The position numbers were made by a program, and so were the translations under genes. The notes below the pieces were generated by a model. The model ran no database searches. It worked only from the letters and a program-made list of their open reading frames with translations, and was not told the DNA's origin. From the NCBI RefSeq assembly GCF_027409185.1, contig NC_084472.1, positions 96,922,427-96,986,426 of the forward strand: a stretch of 64,000 nucleotides of DNA, read 5' to 3'. Of the stretch, positions 43,272-56,095 are shown piece by piece. The stretch comes from Cynocephalus volans (lineage: Eukaryota > Chordata > Mammalia > Dermoptera > Cynocephalidae). Numbering within the stretch: the first letter of the stretch is position 1; every line of letters starts with the position of its first letter.

Positions 43272-43443
43272 TTTTTTTTTTAATTTTATTTTCTCAATAT
43301 ACATTGTGGCTGATTATTGCTCCCCATCACCAAAACCTCCCTCCCTTCTCCCTCCCCCCCACCTCCCCAACAATGTCCTTTCTGTTGGCTTGTCGTATCA
43401 ACTTCAAGTAATTGTGGTTGTTATATCTTCTCCCCCCCCCCGG

Positions 43444-43481
<38 letters not shown>

Positions 43482-46400
43482 TTATATATTAATTTTTAGC
43501 TCCCACCAATAAGTGAGAACATGTGGTATTTCTCTTTCTGTGCCTGACTTGTTTCACTTAATATAATTCTCTCAAGGTCCATCCATGTTGTTGCAAATGG
43601 CAGTATTTCATTCGTTTTTATAGCTGAGTAGTATTCCACTCTGTAGATGTACCACATTTTCCGTACCCACTCATCTGATGATGCACCTTTGGGCTGGTTC
43701 CAACTCTTGGCTATTGTAAAGAGTGCTGCGATGAACATTGCGGAACAGGTATACCTTCGACTTGATGATTTCCATTCCTCTGGGTATATTCCCAACAGTG
43801 GGATAGCTGGGTCGTATGGTAGATCTATCTGCAATTGTTTGAGGAACCTCCATACCATTTTCCATAGAGGTTGCACTATTTTGCAGTCCCACCAACAATG
43901 GATGAGAGTTCCTTTTTCTCCGCAGCCTCGCCAGCATTTATCGTTCAGAGTCTTTTGGATTTTAGCCATCCTAACTGGGGTTAGATGGTATCTCTGTGAG
44001 GATTTGATTTGCATTTCCCGGATGCTGAGTGATGTTGAGCATTTTTTCATATGTCTGTTGGCCATTTGTATATCTTCCTTAGAGAAATGCCTACTTAGCT
44101 CTTTAGCCCATTTTTTAATTGGGTTGCTTGTTTTCTTCTTGAAAAGTTGTTTGAGTTGCTTATATATTCTGGATATTAATCCTTTGTCAGATATATATTT
44201 TGCAAATATTTTCTCCCACTCTGTTGGTTGTCTTTTAGCTCTGTTAATTGTTTCTTTTGCTGTGCAGAAGCTTTTTAGTTTGATATAATCCCATTTGTTT
44301 ATTTTTCCTTTGGTTGCCCGTGCTTTTGGGGTCGTATTCATGAAGTCTGTGTCCAGTCCTATTTCCTGAAGTGTTTCTCCTATGTTTTCTTTAAGAAGTT
44401 TTATTGTTTCAGGGTGTATATTCAAATCCTTAATCCATTTTGAGTTGATTTTAGTATACGGTGAGAGGTATGGATCTAGTTTCATTCTCCTGCATATGGA
44501 TATCCAGTTATCCCAGCACCATTTGCTGAAGAGGCAGTCCCTTCCCCAGTGAATAGGCTTGGTGCCTTTGTCAAAGATCAGATGGCAGTAAGTGTGTGGG
44601 TTGATTTCTGGATTCTCTATTCTATTCCATTGGTCAGTGTGTCTGTTTTTATGCCAGTACCATACTGTTTTGGTTATTATAGCTTTGTAGTATAGCTTAA
44701 AGTCAGGTAGTGTTATGCCTCCAGCTTTATTTTTTTTGCTCAGCATTGCTTTGGCTATGCGTGGTCTTTTATTCTTCCATATAAATGACTGGATAGTTTT
44801 TTCCATTTCTGAGAAAAACGTCTTTGGAATTTTGATGGGGACTGCATTGAATTTGTATATCATTTTGGGTAGTATGGACATTTTCACTATGTTGATTCTT
44901 CCAATCCAAGAGCATGGGATATCTTTCCATCTTCTTGTATCCTCTCTAATTTCTCTCAGCAGTGGTTTGTAGTTGTCATTATAGAGATTTTTCACCTCCT
45001 TGGTTAACTCAATTCCTAAGTATTTTATTTTTTTGGTGGCTATTGTAAATGGGCAGGCTTTCTTGATTTCTCTTTCTGCATGTTCACTACTGGAGAAAAG
45101 AAATGCTACTGATTTTTGCGTGTTGATTTTGTATCCTGCTACTGTGCTGAAATCATTTATCAATTCCAGCAGTTATTTTGTAGAGGTTTTATAGGCTGTT
45201 CGATATATAGGATCATGTCATCTGCAAACAGGGACAGTTTGACTTCATCTTTTCCAATCTGGATGCCCTTTGTTTCCTTCTCTTCTCTGATTGCTCTGGC
45301 TAGTACTTCCAACACTATGTTGAATAGGAGTGGTGAGAGTGGGCATCCTTGTCTAGTTCCTGTTCTTAAAGGAAAAGCTTTCAGCTTTTCCCCATTCAGG
45401 ATGATATTGGCAGTGGGTTTGGCATATATGGCTTTAATTATGTTGAGATACTTTCCCTCTATACCTAACTTATAGAGGGTCTTTGTCATGAATGAGTGCT
45501 GAACTTTATCAAATGCTTTTTCAGCATCTATAGAGATGATCATATGGTCCTTGTGTTTGAGTTTATTAATATGGTGTATCACATTTATTGATTTGCGTAT
45601 GTTGAACCAACCTTGCATCCCTGGGATGAATCCCACTTGATCGTGATGAATAATTTTTCGTATGTGTTGCTGTATTCTGTTTGCTAGTATTTTAGTGAGG
45701 ATTTTTGCATCTATATTCATCAAGGATATCAGCCTGTAGTTTTCTTTTTTGGTTATATCTTTACCTGGTTTTGGTATCAGGATGATGTTTGCTTCATAGA
45801 ATGAGTTTGGGAGATTTGCGTCCATTTCAATCTTTTGGAATAGTTTGTAAAGAATCGGTGTCAATTCCTCTTTGAATGTTTGGTAAAATTCTGCTGTGAA
45901 TCCATCTGGTCCTGGGCTTTTCTTTGTTGGGAGCCTTCTGATAACAGCTTCAATCTCCTTTATTGTTATTGGTCTGTTCAAATTTTCTACGTCTTTATGG
46001 TTCAGTTTTGGGAGCTTGTGTGTGTCCAGAAATTTATCCATTTCCTCCAGATTTTCAAATTTGTTGGCGTATAGTTGTTTATAGTAGTCTCGAATGATTC
46101 CTTGTATTTCAGATGAATCAGTTGTAATATCGCCTTTTTCATTTCTAATTTTTGTTATTTGAGTCTTCTCTCTTCTTTTTTTTGTTAGCCATGCTAATGG
46201 TTTGTCAATTTTATTTATCTTTTCAAAAAACCAACTTTTTGATTCGTTGATCTTTTCAATTGTTTTTTGGTTTTCAATTTCATTCAGTTCTGCTCTGATC
46301 TTAATGATTTCTTTCCGTCTGCTAACTTCAGGTTTGGATTGTTCTTGTTTTTCTAGTTCTTTAAGGTGAAGTGTTAGGTTGTTCACTTGCCATCTTTCCA

Positions 46401-46864
46401 TTCTTCTGAAGTGAGCGTTTAATGCAATAAATTTTCCCCTCAATACTGCTTTTGCAGTATCCCACAGGTTTTGGTATGATGTATCATTGTTTTCATTAGT
46501 TTCAATAAATTTTTTGATTTCCTGCTTGATTTCTTCTTGGACCCATATGTCATTAAGTAGAATGCTGTTTAATTTCCATGTGTTTGTATAGTTTCCAGAG
46601 TTTCGTTTGTTATTAATTTCTAGTTTTAATCCATTGTGGTCTGAGAAGATACATGGGATAATTTCAATTTTTTTGAATTTATTGAGACTTGATTTGTGGC
46701 CTAATATGTGATCTATCCTGGAGAATGATCCATGTGCTCATGAGAAGAATTAATATTCTGAGGTTGTTGGGAGGAATATTCTGTAGATATCTGCCAATTC
46801 CAATTGGTCTAGAGTCTTGTTTAGATCTTGGGTTTCTCTACTGATTCTTTGCCTAGATGATCTG
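43272..46864 (-). mobile_element. Inner, younger L1, 5'-truncated, ORF2 nearly intact
   Basis: A 3.6-kb L1 on the minus strand whose poly(A) appears as a T run at 43271-43281. It has a 3' UTR (43282-43495) with a GT microsatellite at 43446-43478 and a C run. ORF2 covers the end of the endonuclease, the reverse transcriptase and the cysteine-rich C-terminus. The RT frame (46443-45160, open further upstream) contains [13 protein letters not shown] and the catalytic FADD at 45228-45217. It closes at 45160 after a one-base shift near 45170. The next frame (45163-43496, 555 codons) continues ORF2 to its natural stop and includes [18 protein letters not shown]. An in-frame TGA at 46740-46738 breaks the endonuclease end. 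The element lacks ORF1 and its promoter, so it is dead on arrival. Confidence 0.92.
43446..43478. repeat. GT microsatellite
   Basis: About 16 GT units inside the 3' UTR of the inner L1, preceded by a C run at 43431-43441. Confidence 0.9.
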
Positions 46865-46879
46865 TCTCAATGTGGTTTT
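46865..46879. repeat. Target site duplication of inner L1, right copy
   Basis: Identical to 43257-43271 over 15 bp. Confidence 0.9.
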
Positions 46880-47765
46880 AATTCGCATTTCCCTGATGAC
46901 TAGTGATGTTGAGCATTTTTTCATGTATCTGTTGGCCATTTGTATGTCTTCCTTTGAAAAATGTCTATTCAGCTCCTTTGCCCATTTTTTAACTGGATCA
47001 TTTATTTTTTTACTGTGTAATTGCTTGAGTTCTATGTATATTCTGGATCTTAGTCCCTTGTCAGATGCATAGGTGGCAAAATTTTTTTCCCACTCTGTAG
47101 GTTGTCTTTTCAGTCTGTTGTTTCTTTTGCTGTGCAGAAACTTTTTAGTTTGATATACTCCCATTTGTTTATTTTTTCTTTTGCTGCTTGTGCTTTTGGG
47201 CTCATGTTCATAAAGCCTGTGTCCTGACCTAACTGCTGAAGTGTTTCACCTATATTTTCCCTTAGTAATTTTACAGTTTTGGGTCTTATACCTAGGTCTT
47301 TAATCCATTTTGAGTTGATTTTAGTGTATGGTGAGAGATGCATATGTAGTTTCATTCTTCTGCATATGGATATCCAGTTTTCCCAGCACCACTTGTTGAA
47401 GAGGCAATCTTTTCCCCAATGTAGATTTTTGGTTGCCTTTGTCTAATATCAGATGGCTATAAGCCTGAGGAGTGATTTCTGGGTTCTCTATTCTATGCCA
47501 CTGGTCTTAATGTCTATTTTTATACCAGTGCCATGCTGTTTTAGTTACAACAGCTTTGTAGTATAATTTGAAGTGAGGCAGAGTTATGCCTCCGGCTTCG
47601 TTTTTTTTTTTTTTTTTTTTGCTCAGGATTGCTTTGGCTATTCGGGGTCTTTGTTTTTCCATACGAAAGATAAGACTGTTTTTTCCATTTCTGTGAATAA
47701 TGTCATTGGTATTTTGGTGGGGATTGCATTGAATCTGTAGATTGCTTTTGGTAGTATAGACATTT
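46880..47765 (-). repeat. Outer L1, 5' arm
   Basis: Minus-strand ORF2 remnants. Frame 47164-46853 reads [20 protein letters not shown] and [20 protein letters not shown], and frame 47355-47110 reads [17 protein letters not shown]. Several frame breaks separate them. The left arm at 43271 continues the same protein directly. The 5' end stops in the RT region near 47765, where L2 resumes. Confidence 0.85.
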
Positions 47766-48040
47766 TAAAAGTTGGCTCTACTTTCAAAATTCATTCCAAA
47801 TTCAACCACTGTCACCACCTCCAGAAAAAACCGGCAAAGGGGCCTAAAGAATAAGGTCCAAGATTTATTGTCTGGTCCAAGCAGTTATCATCTCTTGCCT
47901 AGACTGCTTGCAATAATCTCCTTTATTGTCCCTGCTTCTACCCTATAATCTATTTGTCAGTCAGATTAATACTGTTACAACTAATCAGATCCTATCATTA
48001 CCTTGCTCAGAACCCTTGAATGCTTTCTCAAATGTGTGGA
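47766..48040 (+). repeat. L2 LINE, right arm
   Basis: gttggctctactttcaaaat, then tccaagcagttatcatctct and gcctagactgcttgcaataa. This is sense L2 that continues the element left at 42129. Confidence 0.75.
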
Positions 48041-48189
48041 AAAAAAATCATATCATGTAATACATTTATGTTTCCAGTCACTATACCAAAGGATATTTTT
48101 CTACAATTTAAAAATACAAGTATATTTTAAAAATTCACACTTGATTCTTAGAGACTTATTTCACTATAACAGATCTATAACGACTGTAG

Positions 48190-48415
48190 CTTATTTCTCA
48201 TCTACATAACAAATAGAGAGGAAAGGCTTTAGAGACAGTCCTGAATGACAATTACTAGATGTATTATCCTGAACAAATTACTTGATTTCAACAATCTCAT
48301 CTATAAAAAAGAAATAGGAGAATGTTCTTCAAAATATTGTCCTAAAAACCAGATAAGATGTCATATTAAGTAATTAGCATAAAACCTGGCTCTATGCAAT
48401 AAATAATCAAAAGTA
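48190..48415 (+). repeat. MIR SINE
   Basis: Sense MIR, worn: attatcctgaacaaattact, caatctcatctataaa, and gcataaaacctggctctatg. Confidence 0.5.
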
Positions 48416-49575
48416 ATCAAGGAGAAATCATTTTATAGTCTCTATTTGGAACAAACTATTTGTATCTTCTAAACATTAGATAAGCATCCTTAAATACCAT
48501 TCAGAAAGTCATTTTATTGACACAGGTGAGTTTAATGTATTGAACTGATATTTCAAAGAGATGATATTCAGGAACCTGTACTAACATTTGACTTTTGTCC
48601 ATCTTTTTTAGTCTCCAAAATCACATCAAGACCAGAAACCTCAACGGATTTCAGGGTTTAATATGCTAGAATTCATTTGATAATTTTTTACTGAGCAAAT
48701 AATATGTAACAGCCACCAATTTAGGCAATGGGAATCCAGCAATAACAGAAAACAAAAACAAAAACAACAAAAACGCAAACCTATGCTCACAAGGAGCTTA
48801 CACACTCAAGCTACAACACATTTTGTCTGTTGAAATGCAACAAAGAGATTATTAACACACATTAAAAGCCTAAAAGCCATAAAAGCAAACATGAGAATAG
48901 GAACAAATAAGCATTCCAGAGATCCTAAGCACTGACCTCAGGTCAGTACCTTTTATTCCTGATGCTACCTAAAGCAATGACTTAAGATTAAATTAAGGTC
49001 CACAACTTTAAGGTAGTCTTAAAATGTACTTTCATAATCCTTTGAAAGAAGAAACACAGAGTAATGAATTCCTTCAGAGCTAAAGCATGATGTTCATTTA
49101 CATTCTTTCCCTCTGATTTTACTAATTCTGATGAAGGAGGGAAATATCAGTTACACGGTAATTTGCTCCAAAACATATATTTAACTTATAAGGACAATAC
49201 GTTTGCAGATCAGATGAATAGTCAAGAAGAAAATGTGTGCAGTCTTTGATACTGAGTACATACTAATTTTCTAGAGATAAATGTTTTGACAAGCCATTAA
49301 TATAAATGTTCTTCACTTGTCCAGTCCCTTGAATACTTCATAGAGCATATGAACCAAAATAAAATAAAAAGAATGGTTCATAAAAATCAGTTTATAAGAA
49401 AGTTAATTATAATGACTTAGTTAAAGCCCAATTTTATTTAGAAGAAAAATTAGATGATTTGACATTTGCTAGCATATTTTAAAAATATCTATGAATAATA
49501 CTATTTTCTTATTTTCAAACAATGTACTTGAAGCTAAAAGTAATATAGTTTGTTTAGCATAGTGGTGCTAATACT

Positions 49576-49666
49576 GCTTTTTTGCGGCTGGCCAGTAAGG
49601 GGATCTAAACCTTTGACCCCGGTGTTATAACGATGCACTGTACCAACTAAGCTATCCAGCCAGCCT
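49576..49666 (-). repeat. CYN-type SINE
   Basis: Short T run, then gcggctggccagtaagggga and ccccggtgttataacgatgc, ending at agccagcc. The direct repeat ctaatac flanks it. Confidence 0.85.
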
Positions 49667-50034
49667 CCTAATACCTTTTATATAGCAATATCAAGAATGA
49701 ATGGAAATGAAATGGAAATTAAGCTATATATACCATATATCAGTAGATGAAAGAGGCCTCATTCGATCTAACCTATTCCTAACTTCTTGAGAAGAGGATA
49801 CCAGTCAGTATGTCCTGCCTCTTCAATATTATTTTACAACTGTGTTGGTAGTTGAGTACTTATTAGGAGTCCTTTTAAACACTTAATGTTCTGAAAATAA
49901 TAATGGCCAGTGTGGACCAACAGATTGTTGTCTGGAAAGGTAGCTATCATAATAAAAAGCAAAGTGAACTTAGGTGTCTTGATTTCTTGTGCTGATATTA
50001 GATGTTCAATTTAAGAAACTAGTTGTTACTTGGT

Positions 50035-50320
50035 CAATTCAATAATTTGGGCCTCAGTTCCCTAATCTGTAAAATAGGCACTGAAATTAACTGCATGAAG
50101 GAAACAGTATAATATAGTAGTTTATAAAATGGATTTGAGTCAAAATGCCTGAAGTGGTATCCCTATCCTGGATCTGCCACAAGTGAGACCTTAAAACAAT
50201 TACTCTAAGCTTCAAATTATTAAGCTGTTTGATGAAAATAATAAAATGTGGGAAGTAAATTAGATAATATATGCAAAATACTTATTAGCACCATGCCTAA
50301 AACCACTAAGCAGTCAATTA
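50035..50320 (+). repeat. One or two MIR SINEs
   Basis: gggcctcagttccctaatct followed by ctgtaaaataggcactg is MIR. A second start (atagtagtttataaaatgg, tggatctgccacaagtgag) suggests an adjacent second copy. Confidence 0.6.
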
Positions 50321-51636
50321 CTGTAATCTATCATTATAACCATTAATCATCTAAGATTAAAATGAGTTTCAAAATTTTACTTAGTCACATGACACATAGA
50401 TAGCAAAACTAATGTCCATTGGCTTATGCTTATTCTTAGTCAAATAACAGTAGACTATGTCTAGGTTAAATTCTCCTGTCAGTGAATAATTTTTTCAAAA
50501 AAACTTATTCAAGTCCCCTATATACCAAGCCAATATTAAAATTACCAGCCTTGAGAGAAAAAGACATAAATCCACCAGCCTGTTTGATGAACTCCAACAA
50601 AGACTGCTTCAGTTAAATGGGCTTAGGAACAAAACCAAATATTAACATAAGCAGAGTGCAAAAAGTTGTTTAATAATATATACAAGCCAGAAATAGTTCT
50701 TTTGAAAACAATAATCCATAGGGTTCCAATTAATTGTTATTTTCTCCTATTCATTGATAAAATACATGCTGGCATCTATTTGCTTCAGCATAAGTTTATT
50801 ACTAGAAAAAAATAAAAATTAAAAATACGCTTAAACCAATCTCAAGAGATGTAACTGATTTTGAGTTTTGATCATTTTAAAGTGATTTATTCAAGGACCA
50901 CTTATGACATCACGAAAATGGCAAATGAAGGAAACTAAGATTTGATATTGTTCACTGTTACCCAAATGACAATTTGTCTCAGGTTCAAGGTCATATCCAT
51001 AAAAGCACTTCTGGTCCCTTCTTCTTCATGTAAAAATACATGATTGCAAAATGAACCGAAAGCTTGTCAAGGGCTAGAGGAAATACTGCTGTGATTGTCT
51101 TTCACTGTTTACATGAATTCTTTCTGTCCAATCTTTTCATGCAGTTTACTCAGATCAGTATGAAATTATATGCAAATTCTTTCTGTCCATCTTCTTTCCC
51201 CCTCCTTGCATACATCATGAGAAAATACTGATGTGAATCCTTTTTGTCTGTCTCAGTCTCTTATTCACTACCTCCCAGGATGGCAACAGATACTTGAAAT
51301 CTAAGAAAATCTTTAAAGTGATAATCTCTCAATTGTCTAGCATATGATTGTATATTCTTCATGAATACAGAAATTATTGCAATAGAAGATAATTTACTGT
51401 CAATGTAAAAACAGAACACAGGATGAAAATCTAGTATTTTCTTTGACAACACTTCCAAGAAGTCAAAAGGGTTGCCCTACTGCTTTTAAATAAACTTAAC
51501 TGTGTTTGAAATTCATGCTGGCTATTTTAAGATTTTCCAGTAGAAGCGCCATAACTTTCTTGATCAAAGCCTATATAAAATGAGAGATCTGTTTTTCTAT
51601 GCATGTGTGATAGAATCAGTTATATTCACCCTATGT

Positions 51637-52024
51637 CTTAGTCTGCTCAGACTACCATAACAAAATACCATAGACAGGTGGCTTAAACAACAGAAATTTA
51701 TTTTCTCACAGTTCTGGAGACTGAAAGTCCAAGACGAAGGTGCCAGCAGAACTGGTGACTGGTGTAGTTTCTCCCCTTGGGCAGAAGATGGGTACCTCCT
51801 TGCTACGTGCTACAGAGAGAACAAGAGGACGAGACAGCGCACACGCAACATCTCTCCTCCTTCTTCTTACAAGACCACCAATCCTAGCAGATTAGGGTTC
51901 CTCCCTAAGAAGGACTCATTTAAACTTAATTACCCCTAAAGATCCTATCTCCAAATACAGTCACATTGGAGATTAAGGCTTCAACATATGAATTTTGGGG
52001 AGACACAATTCAGTCCCTACTACC
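51637..52024 (-). repeat. MaLR-type LTR (MST/MLT1 group)
   Basis: Antisense of the family seen at 35430. It begins cttagtctgctcagactacc, then ggcttaaacaacagaaattt and cacagttctggagactgaaa, and ends tgaattttggggagacac. A near-complete solo LTR without coding sequence. Confidence 0.8.
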
Positions 52025-52339
52025 ACGTAATTCTAAGTGAATAAGATAGCATTTAAAAATGTATCAGCCAGTAGGCCCATAGTAATGACACTCTAGTTCT
52101 GAGTCTTCTTGTGTGCTAAGATACCCAGAATACTAAATGAAATAATCTTTTTCTATTTCCTTTTTAGTTTCTCTCTTAGAATACTAATTTCCAGGAAAGG
52201 ATACGTTTCTTAAGCTAGGATAGACTATCTTACTGAGTGTTGACATGAACAGAAATACTTAAAGGTATCCTATGAACTTCCCACTATACCATGCCACAAT
52301 CCTGCTTAAAGTAGAACCAATTAATTGGGTCTTTAGTAA

Positions 52340-52435
52340 AAACAAACAAACAACAAAGATAGAGTGTAAGAAAAGAAATAAAGAAAGGGAGGGAGGAAAC
52401 AAGGATAGAACAAAGAAAAGAAAGAAAGCAGGCTT
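52340..52435. repeat. Purine-rich low-complexity tract
   Basis: Dominated by aaag, gaaa and gggagg words on the plus strand. Confidence 0.6.
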
Positions 52436-53120
52436 CTGATAATATAATGGCAAAAGGAAGTGTCTTGGGTGACCACTGTCACTACACAAAATAAGCTGAA
52501 ATCCCACTTTGACGTTCTAATAAAAGATTCCTGTTTCTTGATAGTTACATGTTTCTAGTCCTACCCTTGAGGTCTTCTTTTTATTCATCAAGCTACATCA
52601 ACTTCTCTGAGGCAGCATTAGTTCTTACTAGGCTGCCACACCAAATGGCAGATGTGATATAGATAATGCTATAGCTAGGCCAAGTCCTTCTGGATTTGCC
52701 TGCAAGAAGAGATATAAATAGGTATTATCTACATCCAGGTGACAAAGAATGCAACTGTGTTTGATTTCCCAGAGGCTGCACATTATGTTGTGCTTGAAAT
52801 TCCTAAGCATTACAATATTTGTCTTAAACTAAAAAATGGTAATAGAGAAATAAAATAGAACAGTTCTTCATAAAAATAGTAATAAACCTCAACTACTTGC
52901 TTCTCAAAGTATTTTGGCTCTGTCAGTTGTTTGCAATAAGCTGCTACTCTCTTGTTACCTGAAATTTTAGAACACCTTTTAGCCTTATTCCAGCTGACCT
53001 TGTTGCATGACCTGTTGTGGAATGTGAAACCTTCACCTGGGCCAGCCATATTCCAAAAAGGCTTCTTCAACTTTTATTATCCTATTTGAGGATCAAAAAA
53101 GGTTGATCACTCAACCTAAG

Positions 53121-53312
53121 TCAGTGGTTCTCAAGAGAATTCTCCAAATTTTGTGTGCATGAAATTGAACTGAGGTACTTTAAAAAACAGATTCTCAGAC
53201 TCAATATATAGAGAGATTCTAATACAATGGGTCTGTGGTAAAACCAGAAATTTGTACTATTGATGAGCTGCAAGCCATGTCTACAGAACCACATTTTGTA
53301 GAAGGCTACATG
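53121..53312. mobile_element. MER5A-like hAT element
   Basis: Begins cagtggttctcaaga, with cagattctcagactc, tgggtctgtggtaaaacc and acagaaccacattttg near the end, the order seen in MER5A. The right terminus is worn. Confidence 0.65.
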
Positions 53313-54799
53313 GGAAGGGGCAATGTGTAATCCTGTAAAAGCTTTCAGAAAGGCTATATGTTCAGATAAAATGTCTTAGTACATTTTTTGTTTGTTTTAA
53401 ACAATAAAATAATTGCTACTGCAACTGTAGCAGTTTAGAGTTCTATGGACACAAGCCAATATGGAGTGCATACAAATGGAGCCCAAGCAACAGAAGAAAC
53501 CACACAACATTACTCAGGCAGGAAGGCAATAGATAACATCACAGCACATCTCTAAAACCTCAGATATCAATCATCCTGTCTAGTATTCTGAGAGATTCTC
53601 TAGAATATTTTAAGTGACATGGTTAAAAACTAGAGGGAGGCAGACACTAGCCCTCCAAGAAATGGAAACACCAAATGATGGACTAGAAAACTCCTAACTA
53701 GGGATTTGGATAAGTTCACTATTTTTGGGTAAGTAGCCTCAAGCTTGGAAGTGAAAACTTGGTCTCTTTTAGACCCTTCTTCATAAAAAGTTGTCGGTCC
53801 TGACAGTAAAGTGACAAAATATTTCTCTTTATGAGCTTTACCTGAATTACGATGTCAAGAATGACAGTCAGTATATGTTAAGTAAAAGAAAACAAAACAA
53901 ACCAAAAAGAAATCAATCAATACTAAGGAAACTCTAAGCAGAATATGCTGAAATAGTTCATGACAATTACCCCATTCAAGAAGCAATAAGAACACAGAGT
54001 ACAAGGCTGGAAAACTCCTAGGATGAAAACATAAAACAACCCTAAGCCCTAGACACTAGTGAGAAAGCCACTAGGAATTAATTATGTTTGGAGGAGCACT
54101 TTTTAATTTTTGAACAAAACTGTTAGTACAACCAATCAGATAGAAAGCATCCTACTGTATTTCCAAAATAAATGCTGAGAACAAAAATATGACAGTAAAA
54201 TAAGACTAAGTTTCTTCCAAGTGTAAAGCAGAAGTGTGAAAGGCTGTCCTATGACTCACCTTCAAAGTCATTTTAGTAATTAGTAGTTTGTTGATAACAA
54301 CGTATTTCCAGACTTATAGATTTCATTTTATTCAGTAACAAAAACCTGAAATGCATAGTTTAATCACAGAATTTTCTTTTGTAACTAATGTAATAAAAAG
54401 TCCAAAATGAACAATTATGTTATATCCTTTAGCATTTTCAAATCCAACTGAATAGTTTTTAATATGCAATTTAGCAAATACGTATATCTACAGTGCAAAT
54501 GCTTTTGTAGCTCTGTCATATCAGGTATCTATGAAAAGTCTAATGCAATCAAAATGTGTGTTTTAACTTTTTATCCTGGGGAAAAAAGAAACTATCAAGA
54601 AAGATTAATATTGCCATATCATTATTATAAATGTAAATCCAAAATGCAAGAACAAAAGAAAAACTAATATAATCAAAATTTATATCATTTTGTGTTAAAA
54701 ATAAAGTTATTCAATTCAAATCACCAATATTTTGCACTTGTTAATAGTCTAAGACATATTAAAAACAGGTTCTTTATACCCCAATCTAGCTTTGCCAAT

Positions 54800-54960
54800 A
54801 AATTGAATGATTTCCCCCAGGAAAGCCATTTAACCTCTCTGTAATTCATTTTCCTGGTACAGGTCATTTTTTGCTATTTACGGGATGATTAGGAGATAAA
54901 AAAGATTTTTATTATAAAACGAAGTCTATCAAATGTGTTTAAACAAAAAGAAGAATCACT
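54800..54960 (+). repeat. Possible MIR fragment
   Basis: ggaaagccatttaacctctc followed by tgtaattcattttcctgg, with ggatgattaggagataaa downstream, is MIR-like but worn. Confidence 0.4.
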
Positions 54961-55884
54961 GTAATCTCTGAAGTATAGTCTGCCCCTTGCATTTTCTCTT
55001 TTTTTTATACCTATGATAATTCTATATATATAAACATATTCACATGGATATCAAGTACCTTGGGGGAACCAGACAATTATTGTTGTTTAATAAACCTTTT
55101 AGCACATCTGTTAGATCACCCTTTAATCATTATTTGGACTTATATTTATTCATGGTCACTGCCCTCATTGATTGCAATGCAAGCAAAATATTGCTGAGTC
55201 TGAGTCACATTATATTGTGCTAGACTGTCTGCTATGATAGATAACTTTTCTACTCCAGAACTTCAGGTAGCTTTAGTTTACATTCTTGCAACTTCTCTTA
55301 TATAGTCTCCAGAATGACACTTATCCTAAAGTTCACCTGATGACAAACTGCCTTAGAAATCCAGTGTCATCCATTTTCTCTTTGTGTCCAGCACCACTGC
55401 ATTCTGATAAGCAAATCTGGAAAGTCACTGCCTCTAAATCTTTGACATCAGACACTATCTTGACATTTGATGTGAAATATAGAACAACAGTATGATAAAT
55501 GAGACCTGTCTATGAAATGAAAATGGCACTGATAAGGATTCAGATATTAGACCCATATAACATAGTCGACAGTACCATGGCTTTGCAGCCTTCAGACTGT
55601 GTTTAACTAATAATGAATGTTACTAGTTGAGCCTGCTAATCTGTCAAATAAGACCTTAAGTTTTTGATGTAATTTTCTATTCCTTTGAGCTTACTATTTG
55701 AAGTCTACAAATGAATAACATTCATCTTTATATTTAATCAGTATACTATCAATGTGAACCCAGGTACATGAGAAGTATTCTGTATATAGCATATATAACA
55801 GGATGATATACATCTTCTGCTTCTACTATAAAAACTGTACAGCACTAAATATAACAAACATCTTCAATAGAAGTCCCATACTGC

Positions 55885-56095
55885 AATGGCTTGGAGGTGT
55901 TGTTCCAAATCAGGCTGCTTGGTTTGAATTTTAGCTATGTAGAACGGGACGTGTTACTTAACCAACCTATGATTCAGTTTCCTGACTTGTATATTGGGGA
56001 TAAAAGAATATCTACTTCGTTAAGGTTGTTATAGTAATTAAAGTTTTTAGAAAAGTATGAAGTAAGACTTCAGTAAGTGTTAGCAACTGTTATTA
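55885..56095 (+). repeat. MIR SINE
   Basis: Sense MIR: ttggtttgaattttagct, acgtgttacttaaccaacct, atgattcagtttcctgactt, and gtaagtgttagcaactgtta. Confidence 0.8.

Noticed and set aside
43647..44288. Plus-strand 213-codon frame
   Set aside because: Complement shadow of L1 ORF2 on the minus strand.
52628..52810. Minus-strand 60-codon frame as a missing TUSC3 exon
   Set aside because: The peptide does not match any TUSC3 segment, and no suitable splice sites in phase were seen.
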